Made by a program: the position numbers and the translations under genes
Notes under the pieces: model-generated
The model's input: only the letters and a program-made list of their open reading frames with translations
The model's database searches: none
Told to the model about the DNA's origin: nothing
Assembly (NCBI GenBank): GCA_037074615.1
Contig: CM073542.1
Coordinates: forward strand, 19,546,001-19,610,000
DNA length: 64,000 bases
From: Leucaena leucocephala
Taxonomy: Eukaryota > Streptophyta > Magnoliopsida > Fabales > Fabaceae
Direction: 5' to 3'
Part shown: piece by piece, positions 1 through 11,439 of the stretch
Position numbering within the stretch: the stretch's first letter is position 1
How the letters are laid out: the number at the start of each line of letters is the position of its first letter

Positions 1-1492
1 TGGAGATTGATTATCAATGATATAATGTTTCCATTGAATTTAAATGATAGTTTTGTATAGGATTGGAACCTTGGAAGCATTGAAACTTGAAAAGGGAAAT
101 TTTGAAACACTTTATGTACTGTTCACAAGTATGAACAGTGATTTGAATTTTATGATTTTGATGCTTTCAATGGTTTTAAAATGAAAAATTGTGTGGGATA
201 AAGTAGAGAAACAAGTATTTGAAGCATTAGAATAAAATGAGATTTTTTGGAAAATGTTGAGGATGCTATAAGGTTCATTCCATATCAGAGGTAGCAGCTG
301 GAATTTTGAAATTATGAGTTTATAAATGTATTTAGAAGGCAAACTTGTATAGGGTAAAGTCAAGACACAAATTAATTCAAAAGATAAGACAATTAACCAC
401 AAATAAAGAAAGTTAGCAGTTAAGTGGTTAATTGAGTTTGATGGTCATGAATGTTAGGTGATTTGGATTATGATGAATAAATAAATATGTGATGTTAGTC
501 TTTGGCTTGTGTGGTCAAAGAAGGAAGCCAAATATCAAGAAGAAGTGAGAAAGGAAAAGAGTAAGGAAAAGCAAGGAACAAAGGTAGTGAACTTACCTAC
601 TTCTACTTGTATGCTTATATTGCTTGGATATTTCATGTGATGATTGCTTACTTTGATTATGTGAAGCATGTATTATTAAGTGATGCTTTGTTTCTTTTTA
701 TACTATAGACATATGTTATAATTAATAGACATGGAAATATGTAAGTTATCATTATGCAAGCATGATCATTAAGTGCACACATATTAACATCAAACATGCA
801 ATTACATACATTGTATGGTTTCTGTTTGCTACAGAGATTTTCCCAAATCTCATCCCCTCCATGTCATCCCAACACGAGCAGGTTATCAAAGATGGAGGAA
901 GATGAAGATGCATGAAGGGAATTTAGTAGATAGATAGCATGATTGATATATATGTGTATGTTAGTAAAGTTAGTTGTTGAAACTTGTCACTGTGAACAGT
1001 AACTCGATGAGGCAGTGACATTTGAGTTATAATTAAAAATAGTAAATGATCAAATAAATGTACTATATTTTAGTAATATTTAGTTAACATGTAAATCTTC
1101 ATTTGACACCAAAAATGCCTTATTTTGATGTTTGTAAGAAGAGAAAAAAAATTTAAATTTGGGGACCAGAAACTGTTTTCAGGAGTTTTGATGAAATGAA
1201 CAATGATTTTTGACGCAGAGTCTGTATTGATTGCCTAAGCATTTGGTTTGGAAAGTATTTTTATCTTAAATTTCATTATGTTATCTTCGTGTAGCCTCTT
1301 GAAATGCTTCTTTTTTATTTGTTTAGAATTGATTATGGTTTTTCGAAGTTGATCACTTAATATAGAAATACCACATGAACAATACTCGTGAGTTGAAAAT
1401 TTCTAGATTTTGAATTTGAACTTCAATGATCATATAAGTGATTCTAAATGCTATATAATGGTCCCTAAAATGTACGAAAGTAAGGTGTTACA
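1..1492 (+). repeat. Family A LTR, plus orientation, left end outside window
   Basis: This is the 3' part of a gypsy-type LTR. It ends with GTAAGGTGTTACA at 1492, a plant LTR terminus (complement TGTAACACC). The same sequence recurs in reverse orientation from 23136, 24603 and 27356, and more distantly at 5167, 39494 and 50458. Shared blocks include the stretch near 150-230 about a 'tttaaaatgaaaaattgtgtggg' context and the end block with 'ctatataatggtccctaa'. Open frames on either strand here are chance frames. Orientation is taken from the termini. The internal region of the parent element is not attached. Confidence 0.7.
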
Positions 1493-2517
1493 ACAATTGT
1501 TTTAATATTTTTGTCCCTATTAAAGAAGAAAGCTTTATAGAAAGTTTGCACAATAGTTTTAAACTTCCTCCACTTTACCCACATAATACTTGCAAGCATG
1601 CTTATAAGGTGTATCATCCAATTATTTGCAGTTATTGTGGTAAACAAGGTCATATTTCTCACACATGTCATTTGAGAAAAATTCAAATATGAGAAATAAA
1701 TTTGTTTGGGTTCCTAAAGGACAATTGAGGTCTAAAATTAACGATCTAGGACCCAAAATTAAATGGGCACCAAAGTATCCTCTCAGTATGCCAAATGTGC
1801 AAAATAATCTTCAAAAGATTGGACATGGTACATGGAGAACTGGACTTCTAAAAGTCTCTTGTGCATCAATGAAAGCAACATCACTTAGGAGAACTCATGG
1901 AGTATCCATTATTTATATATCAAAGGCAATCCATAAGAAGCAATAGAGAAAAATCTAAGGAATACATTCTACCTCAAGAATGGACTATCACAGAGTACCA
2001 TTCAATTATCTTGAGAACAAAAAAAGAAGGATCTCTCATACTTCAAAGTCCAAAGCAGTGTGACATGTCAATCTTCATTTGCACTAGAAATGCCTTATTT
2101 TGATGCTTGTACAAAGAAAAAAATTTCAAATTTGGGGATCAGAAACTATTTTCAGGAGTTTTGATGAAATAAACAGTGATCTTTGACATAGAGTTTGTAT
2201 TGATTGCTTGAGCATTTGGTTTGGAAAGTATTTTTATCTTAAATTTCATTATGTTATCTTCGTGTAACCTCTTGAACTGCTTCTTTTCATTTTGTTTAGA
2301 ATTAATTTTAATTTTTTGAAGTTGATCGCTTAATATAGAAATACCACATGAATAGTACTCATGAGTTGGAAATTTCTAGATTTTGAATTTGAACTTCAAT
2401 GATCATATAAGTGATTCTAAATGCTATATAATGGTCCCTAAGATGTACAAAAGTAAAGTATTACAACAATTGTTTTAACATTTTTGCCCCTATTAAAGAA
2501 GAAAGCTTCATATAAAG
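1094..2517 (+). repeat. Partial tandem duplication (unit about 976 bp)
   Basis: The sequence from 1094 (aatcttcatttg...) is repeated from 2070 with scattered substitutions. The match includes the LTR terminus (1492 and about 2466) and roughly 50 bp beyond it (acaacaattgttttaa...ttaaagaagaaagctt). The two copies diverge near 2518. Because sequence outside the LTR end is also shared, this is a tandem duplication that includes the LTR/internal junction and not simply a pair of LTRs around an internal region. Confidence 0.7.
1567..1946 (+). pseudogene. Ty1/copia gag fragment with CCHC zinc knuckle
   Basis: Positions 1627-1668 encode CSYCGKQGHISHTC, a CX2CX4HX4C nucleocapsid knuckle that binds retroelement RNA. 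A stop follows about 20 bases later. After a frameshift the next frame continues with NKFVWVPKGQ and IKWAPKYP, the WVPK-type repeats that follow the knuckle in several plant copia gag proteins. Neither the upstream gag core nor any protease follows, so this is a short decayed fragment lying just downstream of the LTR end at 1492. The knuckle is clear. Placement in copia rests on the WVPK motif. Confidence 0.55.
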
Positions 2518-3394
2518 TTTTTGAAAAAGAAAAATTTCCTTTCTTTATTTAACCTAAAAATATCACTCCCCCCACTAAAATTTCATTAAAGAAAACCTAT
2601 TTAAACTAAAATTAAATTAGCTAACAACAAATATGTATCACAAACATATATCCTAATGAATAATAGAAAATATATCCCACTTATCAAAGGCCAAAGAAAA
2701 TATACTCACTTATTCCATAAATTATATTAAGATATGAGAAGAATTTGTAGTTTGCAATGTACATATGAATTACAAGTTACTCATTGATTCTGATAAAGTT
2801 ATTCATTTTTATGTCAAAGTTATTGAAACCATACTCAAGTCTTCAACCCCTTCAATTCTCAAAAGGTCTTCACATCAGAATCACGTTGTTAGTCATTATG
2901 CCACCTGCAATGAAAGAACAACTTTCAAAAATCAAAATCACCATATACAAAGGGAATTCCACATTCATGGAAAATTGAAGTAGATCTAAGGGAAATCCCC
3001 GTAGAGACAGAATACACAATGGGAATTCAACATTCATAATTGAAAACATCCGAAGTCAAAATGTCACAACATATTTTAACAAAAGGAGTTGATTTCAACG
3101 ATAAGCCAATCAACTAATCAATTTTACCCCTTGATTCTTGCTTTTCTTTTTCCTTATAGATCTTCAATAGCTTTTCCACAATCATTTGCTCTTCTTCCAA
3201 GAAAGCCCAAATTATCCTATACAATGTCACAACTCTATTTAGCTATAATATCTAGAAAGATTCTATCAATCAATCTCTGGGTCGTCTTTGGCAAAATGTC
3301 ATAGTTTCAAAAACATCCATTGCAGTTCTGCATATACTTTTCCATTCAGCACTACTCCATGGATAATGCATGCAAAATAATATCCCGGATTTAC
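2518..3394. other. Non-coding stretch, nothing recognised
   Basis: AT-rich sequence without a convincing reading frame or repeat termini. It lies on the 3' side of the VPS35-like exon and may be intron or other remains of that locus. No following VPS35 exon could be recognised on the minus strand. Confidence 0.4.
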
Positions 3395-3529
3395 CTTGCA
3401 AATAGAATTGCTGAACTTTGAAAATGCCTCTGCTTGCAAAAATTCTAGTAACACCTCTGCACTTGAAACAATATAGTTTGGAAGCCTTTCCATTAGTTGA
3501 GAGAGGACTGTCTTGATGTCCACATGTTG
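3395..3529 (-). pseudogene. VPS35-like exon relic (retromer subunit)
   Basis: The 45 codons read QHVDIKTVLSQLMERL then a diverged stretch with SSAEVLLEFLQAEAF and ending NSICK. In family terms this matches a conserved internal segment of plant VPS35, the large alpha-solenoid subunit of the retromer complex that recycles vacuolar sorting receptors from endosomes (typically DIKTVL..LMERLSNYAASS..VLPEFLQVEAF). The exon is bounded by a canonical acceptor (TTTCACAG before 3529) and donor (AAG|GTAAAT after 3395), and its length is exactly 45 codons. Several normally conserved residues differ. No neighbouring exon was recognised within about 1 kb on either side, so I read it as a relic or captured exon and not an active gene. 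An untracked divergent paralogue remains possible. Confidence 0.7.
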
Positions 3530-5166
3530 CTGTGAAATACAGTAAACAAAAGACACAAAAAGAAACCAAGTAACAATACCTACTAAATTTGCAGCATCAC
3601 ATAGCAATAGCTCATTTCAACTATCAGGTTTATATAGTTGTGAAAAGTGACTGAAATAGCTTCTACCAACCTTTTGCTTCCGTTAATCAATCAATTAAAC
3701 ATAGAGGGAAATGATTAATATGTATATCAACTTCATATAAATAAAGGTAGCTAAGAGAAAAGGACGCTCATGATAATTCTATGGCCTAATAGAAGTGACA
3801 AAATAACATGTCAATCGAAGAGGAAAAGGAAACGATAACAACTGACAATGCACAAATCTTTTGCACTACTCTGTATATCTTATACATATTCAGATAATGC
3901 AGTTCCTGATATTTTACAATTAAAAATTTCAAAATTTGAGAAAATTGATGTGCTATTTAATTATTCAATAGTCGCATGCCCTTTGCTGCCAATAAGAAAA
4001 ATATTTGTGCCCTCGCATATGTGGAACCTATAAATAATATTAGAAGTGTTGAATCTATAAATAACTACATTAAAATGTAACCCAAACTACTGGAGAGAAG
4101 CTTTTCATAATTTTTTTTTGTCTAAATCTCAACAACTCAAATAAGTATGTTAGTTGCTTTCTTAAAAAAAAAAACTTAAGAATATCTATTGAACTACTGA
4201 ATCGCATCTTAAATAGAATAGGAAAAAAAATTGAGATGCAATTTTAACATTTGGTTGTTGGTAAAAGGGAATAGCACAACTATTTCCCAGTTTCAACATA
4301 ATTCCGTGTACATATAATGGCAGAAGCACCATAAATAAAGGGTAGCTTAAACAGATTCTGATTCAAAGTTGGCAAAATAATTAACCATTATCCTTGAATA
4401 ACTCAACAGTAACTAATAAAAACAGGAAAATTAACACACATTATATATACCATGTACATACGAAACTGCTTCACTCAATGCTTATCTTGTACAGAGATGA
4501 TAATCTTCTCTCTTTTATCTGGTTTTGATGTTATCTCACTTGAAATATGAGATAGGCTCCTGTTTTTTAATCTACATACAAAGAAGCCAAGTTGACTTTG
4601 AGAGATGGAATGATTGTGAGTGATAAGGTGTCATCTAACCACATAAGTGGCTAGTCATCTTCTTTCTTGAGAATGGAGGTTGTAGGCTTGAGCTCTATAT
4701 TCTCATTGTTTAGGAGTTGTAATAGTTTTTATTAGGGTTGGATCTTTCTATTTTCAACTTTTATGATTTCTTTAGTTTCTAGGATTTTGAAGACTTTCTT
4801 ATGAACTTATTTATTTCTTTTTGAATAATTTTTTTATCAAACTATTGTGATACTTTTATTATTTATGGTTTTTGTTCTTCATTCATATATATTCCTCTTA
4901 TCGTGTTTTAATCACTTGTTCTTAAAGTTCTTAGTTGAATTGGGTGGTTGGACATATTTCTTGAAAGGATTTTGTTGGAACCTTAAACAATTTTCGTTGA
5001 AAATTTGATGAGAACCTTTTCAGTTGCAGTTTCAATAAAAAAAATTACAGTTTCCAAGGATTGTAGCTAGTATAACTATGAGTAGTCTCTTAGGAGCTTT
5101 TATTTAATTCCTGATTAATAATGGTGTCAAAGACATCACTGAAAACAAGGGAAATCATGGTCTTTG
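3530..5166. other. Non-coding stretch, nothing recognised
   Basis: AT-rich, with short chance frames only. It would hold the intron and exons upstream of the VPS35-like exon if the gene were present, but none is recognisable on the minus strand. The part from about 4480 to 5160 is T-rich and may be a fragment of another LTR. Confidence 0.35.
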
Positions 5167-6233
5167 TGTAACGCCCTTAATTTACCCCTTATATATGCAC
5201 AATCAGAAGCTAATTGAACCAGTTATAAATCTCTTATTAAAGTTAAAAGAATGAATTTTCAAAAATTCCTTTCTCAAATACTGTTATTTTCAGATTTCAA
5301 ACCTAATTTAAAAAATTCATAATTAATTCTAGAAAAATTAAAATGAGGTAGTTCAAATTTCTAATTTAAGTTCTTTTAGTGCTCTATGAGGGAAAAATAC
5401 GAAATCAAAGTTTCATTGACCCAATTGATACAATTTAATAATTAAAAATTATTATTTATTTGGTCATAAAAACTTCTAGTTCTTAAGTTTTAACTTTAAA
5501 AATTCATTTTTCCTCACTCACATATCCAAATAAAGTGAATTACCTATACATTGCAAAGTAATGGTATGTTATAATTTATTTTGTAACTCAATTATAACAT
5601 TAAGCTCTCTAGTAACCCTTTCTTTTCCATTTTAGGACTCTTGGTTCCTTCTATCTAAAATTAATTCCCAAGGTCCAATCCTATATATATGGAGTTAGAA
5701 TTTTAAAAATCAAACTCATTCTTTAATTCTGGATAGAACCCGTGGACCTCCCTCCAAACTTGCAAAAAATTCCATTTTGATAATACTTCTAATGCTTGTT
5801 CCTCTACTTAACTCCACACAATTTTTCATTATAAATCCATTGAAAGTATCAAAATCATCAAATTCATGCTCCTACCCAGACTTCTGTACAGTGGCAAAAA
5901 TATGCTAAAGATACAATTCCAAGAATATATTGATTCCATAAGCTTGCACCAATTAGATCTAACTTGTTTCTACTTATCTAAACTATGTATAAAATAAAAT
6001 TCATCCTTCCCCCACAACTAAGTATTTCGTTCAGTAGCCCTCAAGGGAAAGAAAATGGTGTTTCAACCATCCAAAATCAAAAGAAATATTCCTACAACAT
6101 AATCCAAAGATAGGAGGAAGAAATTACCTTAGTTTGCTTGAAACTTGGAAGATTGGATTTAGGTGGAAAATAAAATTTTCAAGAGTTTCCCCTTATGTTC
6201 ACAAGAATGAGTGGCAACAACGGGGAGGTGGGG

Positions 6234-6241
6234 TATTTATA
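6234..6241 (-). promoter_or_regulatory. TATA box of reversed LTR (TATAAATA on minus strand)
   Basis: TATTTATA on the plus strand within a GGGGTATTTATAGG context. The same motif in the same context occurs at 28573-28580 and 50907-50914 in other reversed LTR copies, and as TATAAATACCCC at 26006 in the plus-oriented solo LTR. The conserved position marks the LTR polymerase II promoter. Confidence 0.6.
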
Positions 6242-6348
6242 GGCCAAGGGCAATGTTGGATCAATGGCTAGGATTTAATCTTACAATGGATGACCAAGAT
6301 TGCATCTTGAAAATCAATGGCCAAGATTAAACCACCTAGATTGCTTAC

Positions 6349-6420
6349 ATCATCAACTCCTTTCCTTAACATCATCATTATGACATCATTAACTCCCTTC
6401 CTTAACATCATCATTATGAC
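6349..6420 (+). repeat. 36-bp tandem repeat, two copies
   Basis: Two adjacent 36-bp units (6349-6384 and 6385-6420) share the core CCTTAACATCATCATTATGA and differ at two positions. They lie inside the reversed LTR, in the part transcribed before the TATA-distal U3. Confidence 0.8.
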
Positions 6421-7109
6421 ATCATCATGCTAGGTGGAATGCTAGGTCACATCGTCTAAGGAAAGAAGAGGCTTCTGGAAAAATCTAGTCCAATCCAATC
6501 CCCAACCCGGTCAAATTTTTTAAAATTTAGACTATTTTTTAATCTAATTTTTGTAATATTCCTTAATATATTTTCTCACATTTGATTCAATGCCTATATT
6601 TTTCTTACCATTTATATTCTTAGATTGGGTATAACCTAAGCCTTGAAAATTATGAAAACACCATTAGTTCATTTTTATTCACTATAATAACCTTAGGGCA
6701 TTGTCATCATTTTACACTTCATCAAGGTATTTCCTAAACCTGGTTCCATATTCATGTAACCCTCTTTGACTTTTTGTCTAGGGTTACATGACCAAAATGC
6801 CTTCCTTTATATTTTATTTATTTCTATAACACTAGGGGCATTTTCTTATTTTCACACTTCACATTATTTCCTAGCTCGAGTCCCCAATTCTTGTTGCCCT
6901 TTTTTACATCCTTTCCAGGGTCATCTCTTTTTTAAATATTTAGTCTAAAAATATATGGAAATATTTATTGAAAATTTAATTATTTTAGTAAATTTTATCA
7001 ATTAATCTAGACCTCAAATGAAGATTCTAATGCATACTATAATGATAAAAAAGTCCTCTATTTCATTATGTGACTTTAGAACATTGAGTTTCTGGACTTT
7101 TACCAAAAT

Positions 7110-7603
7110 TACATTCTCTGTTAATCCCTTCTAGACCACTTTGACTTGTGAATATATTTTTTCTTAGCTACTTGACCTTTCGATCAACGATCCATGCTGG
7201 TCTAACTTCGTATGTTAGGTTGTCTTGCAGCACAATATCATCTTGCTTGATCACGTGTGATGGGTCTAGGATATACTTCTTTAGATAGGAAACATGGAAG
7301 ACATTGTGAATCTGATTGAGATTCAGGGGAAGTGCTAGTATGTATGCCACAGATCCTACTTTTGTAAGGATTCAAAATAGTCCTATGTATCTTATATGCA
7401 ACTTTTTCACTTTAATAGACTGACCTACTCCTACAGTTGCAGTTTAATAAACACATGTTCACCTTCTTCAACAAAAAGGAGATCTACACTTTCACCCATA
7501 AAGTGCTTCAAATAGGGCCATATTCATACAAAACTAATAGAATTCATAGATATTGTTGTAAGTGAATTCTATCAACGGTAAATGGATATACCAATGGATA
7601 TCT
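7110..7603 (-). pseudogene. Outer Ty3/gypsy integrase, C-terminal part
   Basis: On the minus strand, 7350-7168 encodes a frame containing IHNVFHVSYLKKYILDPSHV and QDNLTYEVRPAWIVDRK. This is the integrase C-terminal segment that precedes the chromodomain region in Tekay/Del-type elements. Upstream (7560-7360) the decayed frame shows IEFTYNNIY, ALFEALYG and GEHVFIK, the segments expected in order after the integrase catalytic core. Stops and frameshifts are frequent. The segment ends at 7603, exactly where the Athila-like LTR begins, and its N-terminal continuation resumes at 18275. Confidence 0.85.
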
Positions 7604-9179
7604 TGATAATTGTTATTTTAATTATGAAACAAAACTAAGCTAACCAATAGTAAAGTGGAGGCTAACCTAGGTCGATCCACAAGGAGCCTAAATGGATGCT
7701 AAGGTACATAATTAATCTAATGAGCCACAAATTAACAAGTTAAATAGATAATGTGTGATGAGATCTTATCTAACTTCTGAAAGTAAATCCTATGCTATTA
7801 TTTGTACTTTTAAGTGTTTATAATGATGAGATGAATGAATGACAAGTGTGTTCCCTTGGAGATTACCTTACCTTTATTATCCATAGAATATGAGAAATTA
7901 ATCAGTTAAATTATAATATGTTAGCTAACAACTCACCAGCTAAATCTCAATCAAAGCTATAACTAACAGACATTTAATAGAGATTATGAATCATTCAACT
8001 CAGAGATAGAAGAAGATAAAGTAAACAGATACAACTGTACTATGTTTTATGATTACTCTAATTAACTACAACCTTGTCCAAGTGGGTCCAAGGATGAAAA
8101 TCAATTAAAGCATCAATAATATAGAAATAAGAAATCCAACTTGTTGCCTACTTCTTTATCATCTACTAACTCTAATTGAATCAATAAATCATAAGTAACT
8201 ATATCAACTCGATACAATTAAATCTGACTTAAGACACAATGAAACTCCCTGTTCAGCTTAAGAATTCTGGTTCAGCATAATCTCCAAGAGAGCACAATAA
8301 CTTAGCCTTATATTGCTATATAAACTTCAGCAATAATAGAAAACACAGCAGCAGTTATGGTGAATATGGAAGAAGAAAATGAAGATAAAAGTTGAACTCT
8401 TCTCTAGTTCTATTGTCTAGAATAGAGAAAATTTGTAGATGAGAGATAATAGAAATGGAGATAGAGAATGGCGTGTGGATGTATGGAGTAAAGTGAATAC
8501 TGGAAGGATAATGTGCATATGGGATTTGAGTATGAAGTGTATGGCTGAATGAAGTAGAAGGTGCTGTCTCCTTGATCCCCCATTCAGTGGTGATGGTGTG
8601 AATATATAAGTGTGGAAGGAGTGTGAGAGTCAGCTGAGATGGCGTGAGAGTGATATGTGTTCAAAAGTGTGATTCACATCTCAGTGCATGAATGGTGCTG
8701 TTAAATCTGAAGTAATGTGCTACTAGTATGAGTGGTTCAGTTCAGAGTATCTATGTGTGCGCCATATGTGATTAATCTCTCCTTCAATGCTAACACATGC
8801 TTTCCAACTAGCTGTTTAGTCTACTTGCTTCTGTTAGCAGCTCATTCAGCATGTGATTCTGTTAACATGTGCATTGAAACAACTATAACCTACTTGTTCC
8901 TATTAGCCATGTGTTAAATCTGCTATCAGCTTCTTCAATCTAGCACATGTCTAATTTCCTGTCCAGCTATCAATTGATCTAATATGCTGATTGGTCACTG
9001 CATAATATAAATTGAATAGATTATTTATCCAATTAATCACTAAAATCAAATCAATTAATTTCCACTTATGCCATTTTAATTTTATTAATTAATTACTTAT
9101 CATATTGGTAAATGGGATAAAATCAATAATAAAACTCACTTTAGACATACTAAAAATCACTATAAATATGAGTTTATCA
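7604..9179 (-). repeat. Athila-like element, 3' LTR
   Basis: 1576 bp, TGATAATTGT...GAGTTTATCA. It matches 16742-18274 along its whole length with many substitutions and small indels, indicating an old insertion. Because the element runs on the minus strand, this left copy is the 3' LTR. Confidence 0.9.
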
Positions 9180-9196
9180 ACTCCCCCACACTTAGC
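9180..9196 (-). other. Polypurine tract of Athila-like element
   Basis: The plus strand reads ACTCCCCCACACTTAG directly after the LTR end, giving TAAGTGTGGGGGAG on the coding strand. This is the G-rich tract that primes plus-strand DNA synthesis. It is the signature found next to the 3' LTR in Athila-type elements. Confidence 0.75.
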
Positions 9197-9715
9197 TTTT
9201 GACTCTGAGCAAAATTATGGATCAAAATTGAAATTCAAACATACTTGTTCATCAAATTTGGCAAAACAGATTCATAATAAGTACTTGTAATCATCAATCT
9301 TTTCCCTTGAATTGGCAACAGTCCAAAATGATCTCATATCAAACAAAGAATCTAACTCATGCAAGTAAATCATAGTAAGCAACTAGGTGAGATTTCCTTA
9401 CAAGGTGTAGTGTTTCTATCATTCTCTTATCAAGGTAATTTCACTCAACCATCTAGCTTAGGCTTCCCATAGTCTTGTAACCATCCTACATCTCTACCAC
9501 TACATGCCACAAGGGTTGTGAATCAATTGGTCTTTATTAGGTTGTAATGTTGGAAAAGCTAAGTGATAAAATGGAAATACATATCAATGATTAATGAAAT
9601 ACTGCACATGATCTTATTTCTTCAAGCTATTTAATCATAATTTCAATTATGCAATTGTAGAGAACCATAAGTTACCAAATAATTTTCTTTGATACTAGTT
9701 GAATATCATATATTT

Positions 9716-9795
9716 TCATATGGTCTATCTCTTCTTTCTTTCTTTCTTTTTTCTCTTTTGTGTACTTTTTCTTTTTGCTTTTCTTTTCTTTCACT
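9716..9795 (-). repeat. Pyrimidine-rich tract (purine-rich on element strand)
   Basis: A long CTTTCTTT-type run without coding potential, lying in the 3' untranslated part of the Athila-like element. The mirror counterpart in the right-hand Athila-like sequence is the purine run at 63440-63570. Such A/G tracts are usual in the 3' region of Athila-type elements. Confidence 0.6.
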
Positions 9796-10389
9796 ATTAA
9801 CCCAGATAACACATATATTGAAGTTCAAATATCCAACAAATGGTGCAATTTATCAGTTATTTCACAATTTAAGACTTATTACAACACAATTATCCTGTAC
9901 AACATTCATTAATCAAGGATGAAATTTTAAAAGAAAGTGAAGGTCTCAAAGGGGTAAGCAAAGGATTTAATTTGTATATAGCTATTGTTTGATAAAGAGG
10001 GTTTGGAAAGAAATGCCCTTATCATATCCACAGTTTCAAGAAGCTAATATGGTTTTGAGTCAAGGATTGAGATATGTTCTATGAAGTTACTAAACTAGAT
10101 GGTGTCACATAATGTAATGAGATTCTGTTAGAGGCTCCAAATCCTTCCATCTGGCTTACTCACCCTAATCAACTCACTATGACAAGGTTGCATGAATATT
10201 AAACAAAATATATGAGATCAATCATTCATGTTGCACAATTTCCAATAATCAATCAATGAAACAAGCAACTCAACTTCATCAAGCTTGCTAATGTTCAAAA
10301 GTAAGTGTTCAAAATTCAATTTTAACCCCATGACATTAAGTTCCATTAAACCAAGCAATAATAAGATGAAATACAAGAATGTTTCAGCA

Positions 10390-10800
10390 AAGGATCAACT
10401 TTAGTCGTGACAACAAAGACTTCAAGTCGCGATTGTTTTATACAGAGGAGAAATTTTCATAAAATAGGGAATATTGGTCATGACGTACATTGACACTGGT
10501 CACTCATGATCACAGAGAGTAATCTTGCCAAACACACAAGCTCAGGTCACGACCTAAGTGTCAATCCAATCACAACCAAAATTCACAGAGTTATAGTCGC
10601 GACAAAGATAAGAACAAATTATGACTAAACATCATAGATAGGTAATCATCATAAAATAGGAATTATTGGTCACAACAAACATATGCATTGGTCGTGAATA
10701 ATTTTCACAGAGAAGAAATTTGACATATTTGCACATATTAGTAGCAACTAGAACAACACAAGGTCGTGACCATAATACAAAATCACAGCAATTATCTAAT
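10390..10800 (-). repeat. Degenerate ~70-bp tandem array, 3' UTR copy
   Basis: Repeated palindromic phrases of the type GTCGTGAC / GTCGCGAC / GTCATGAC alternate with 'atcacagagag'-like phrases (near 10440, 10510, 10584 and 10709). Spacing is about 70 bp. The array lies between the integrase remnant and the PPT, so it is in the 3' UTR. The same repeat occurs in the 5' leader at 16090-16620. Confidence 0.7.
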
Positions 10801-10837
10801 TTTTATTTACCCATTTTACATAGTAAAGTTCATACTC

Positions 10838-11000
10838 TCTTACACTTAATTTTTACATCGTCTTCAATGTAAAGAAGTATTGAAACACATGCAAAGGTTG
10901 AAGTAATACGGACAAAATTGAACCATAATAAAAAATAAACTTATTAATTTCTATCTACCCCTACTGACTTGGTCTCCTCCCCCACACTTAATCAACAATT
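10838..11000 (-). other. Athila-type 'AAGTGT' tracts at end of coding region
   Basis: On the element strand, 10995-10972 reads ...GATTAAGTGTGGGGGAGGAG, and about 10870-10838 reads ATTGAAGACGATGTAAAAATTAAGTGTAAG. The combination 'CATTGAGGACAATG..AAGTGTGGGGG' is characteristic of Athila-like elements downstream of pol. A matching pair is seen in the right-hand element at 62640 and 62793. Confidence 0.6.
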
Positions 11001-11330
11001 AATAGCTCAAGTGTATAAGTAAACTGATTAAAGCAAACTATTGTAAGTGGGGAAACAAGGAGGAGACAACCTGAGTATAATCGGGGTTCGAAGTTCTCCT
11101 TGTACAGCTTGAATAAGTGGCCATTGACCTGAAATGCTGTACCATCTATTTCATCCTGTCTTGTTAGTATAGCCTTCACCCATTTTGAGAGATAATCCAC
11201 AGCTAGCAGAATATATGCATATCCAAAAGATAATGAAAATGGTCTTGATGATGTAACCGCTGCATTATCCATTTTTGTCCCTGCAGTGAAATTCTTAACA
11301 ACTATGTATTTACCTGCATATTTGTCATGT
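10988..11330 (-). pseudogene. Athila-like integrase remnant with internal deletion
   Basis: The frame contains RPFSLSFGYAYILLAVDYLSKWVKAI, the start of the integrase catalytic core around the first Asp (family norm: GP(F)P.SFGN.YILVAVDYVSKWVEA). It is followed only about 9 codons later by GTAFQVNGHLFKLY, which belongs to the integrase C-terminal part. Most of the DDE core is therefore missing. Upstream, the protease end at 11440 is followed by only about 100 bases, so RT and RNase H are also absent. The piece is non-functional. Confidence 0.8.
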
Positions 11331-11439
11331 TTATTCTCTTCATTCAAAAGGTTAGTGATAGACAAAGAAATTCATATTCAAGCATATCATTTTCAGCCTT
11401 ATCAGAATTTTGGAGCAACAATTGATGTTCCTCTTTAGC

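Larger units (their letters stand above)
5167..7130 (-). repeat. Diverged family A-like LTR, reverse orientation
   Basis: Starts TGTAACGCCCTTAATTTACC, a reversed LTR end, and has the same internal order as the other reversed copies: a 'cactt.ac.caattttt' block near 5820, a reversed TATA box at 6234-6241, and the 'ccaaaatgcc' and 'ggacttttaccaaaatt' segments near the right end. The expected TG terminus on the right is not seen. The sequence runs directly into decayed integrase coding sequence at about 7110, so it could be the eroded 3' LTR of that outer gypsy element. Confidence 0.5.

Noticed and set aside
3270..3569. 99-codon minus frame overlapping the VPS35-like exon
   Set aside because: Different frame from the exon-coding one. 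It is a shadow of it and of adjacent intron.
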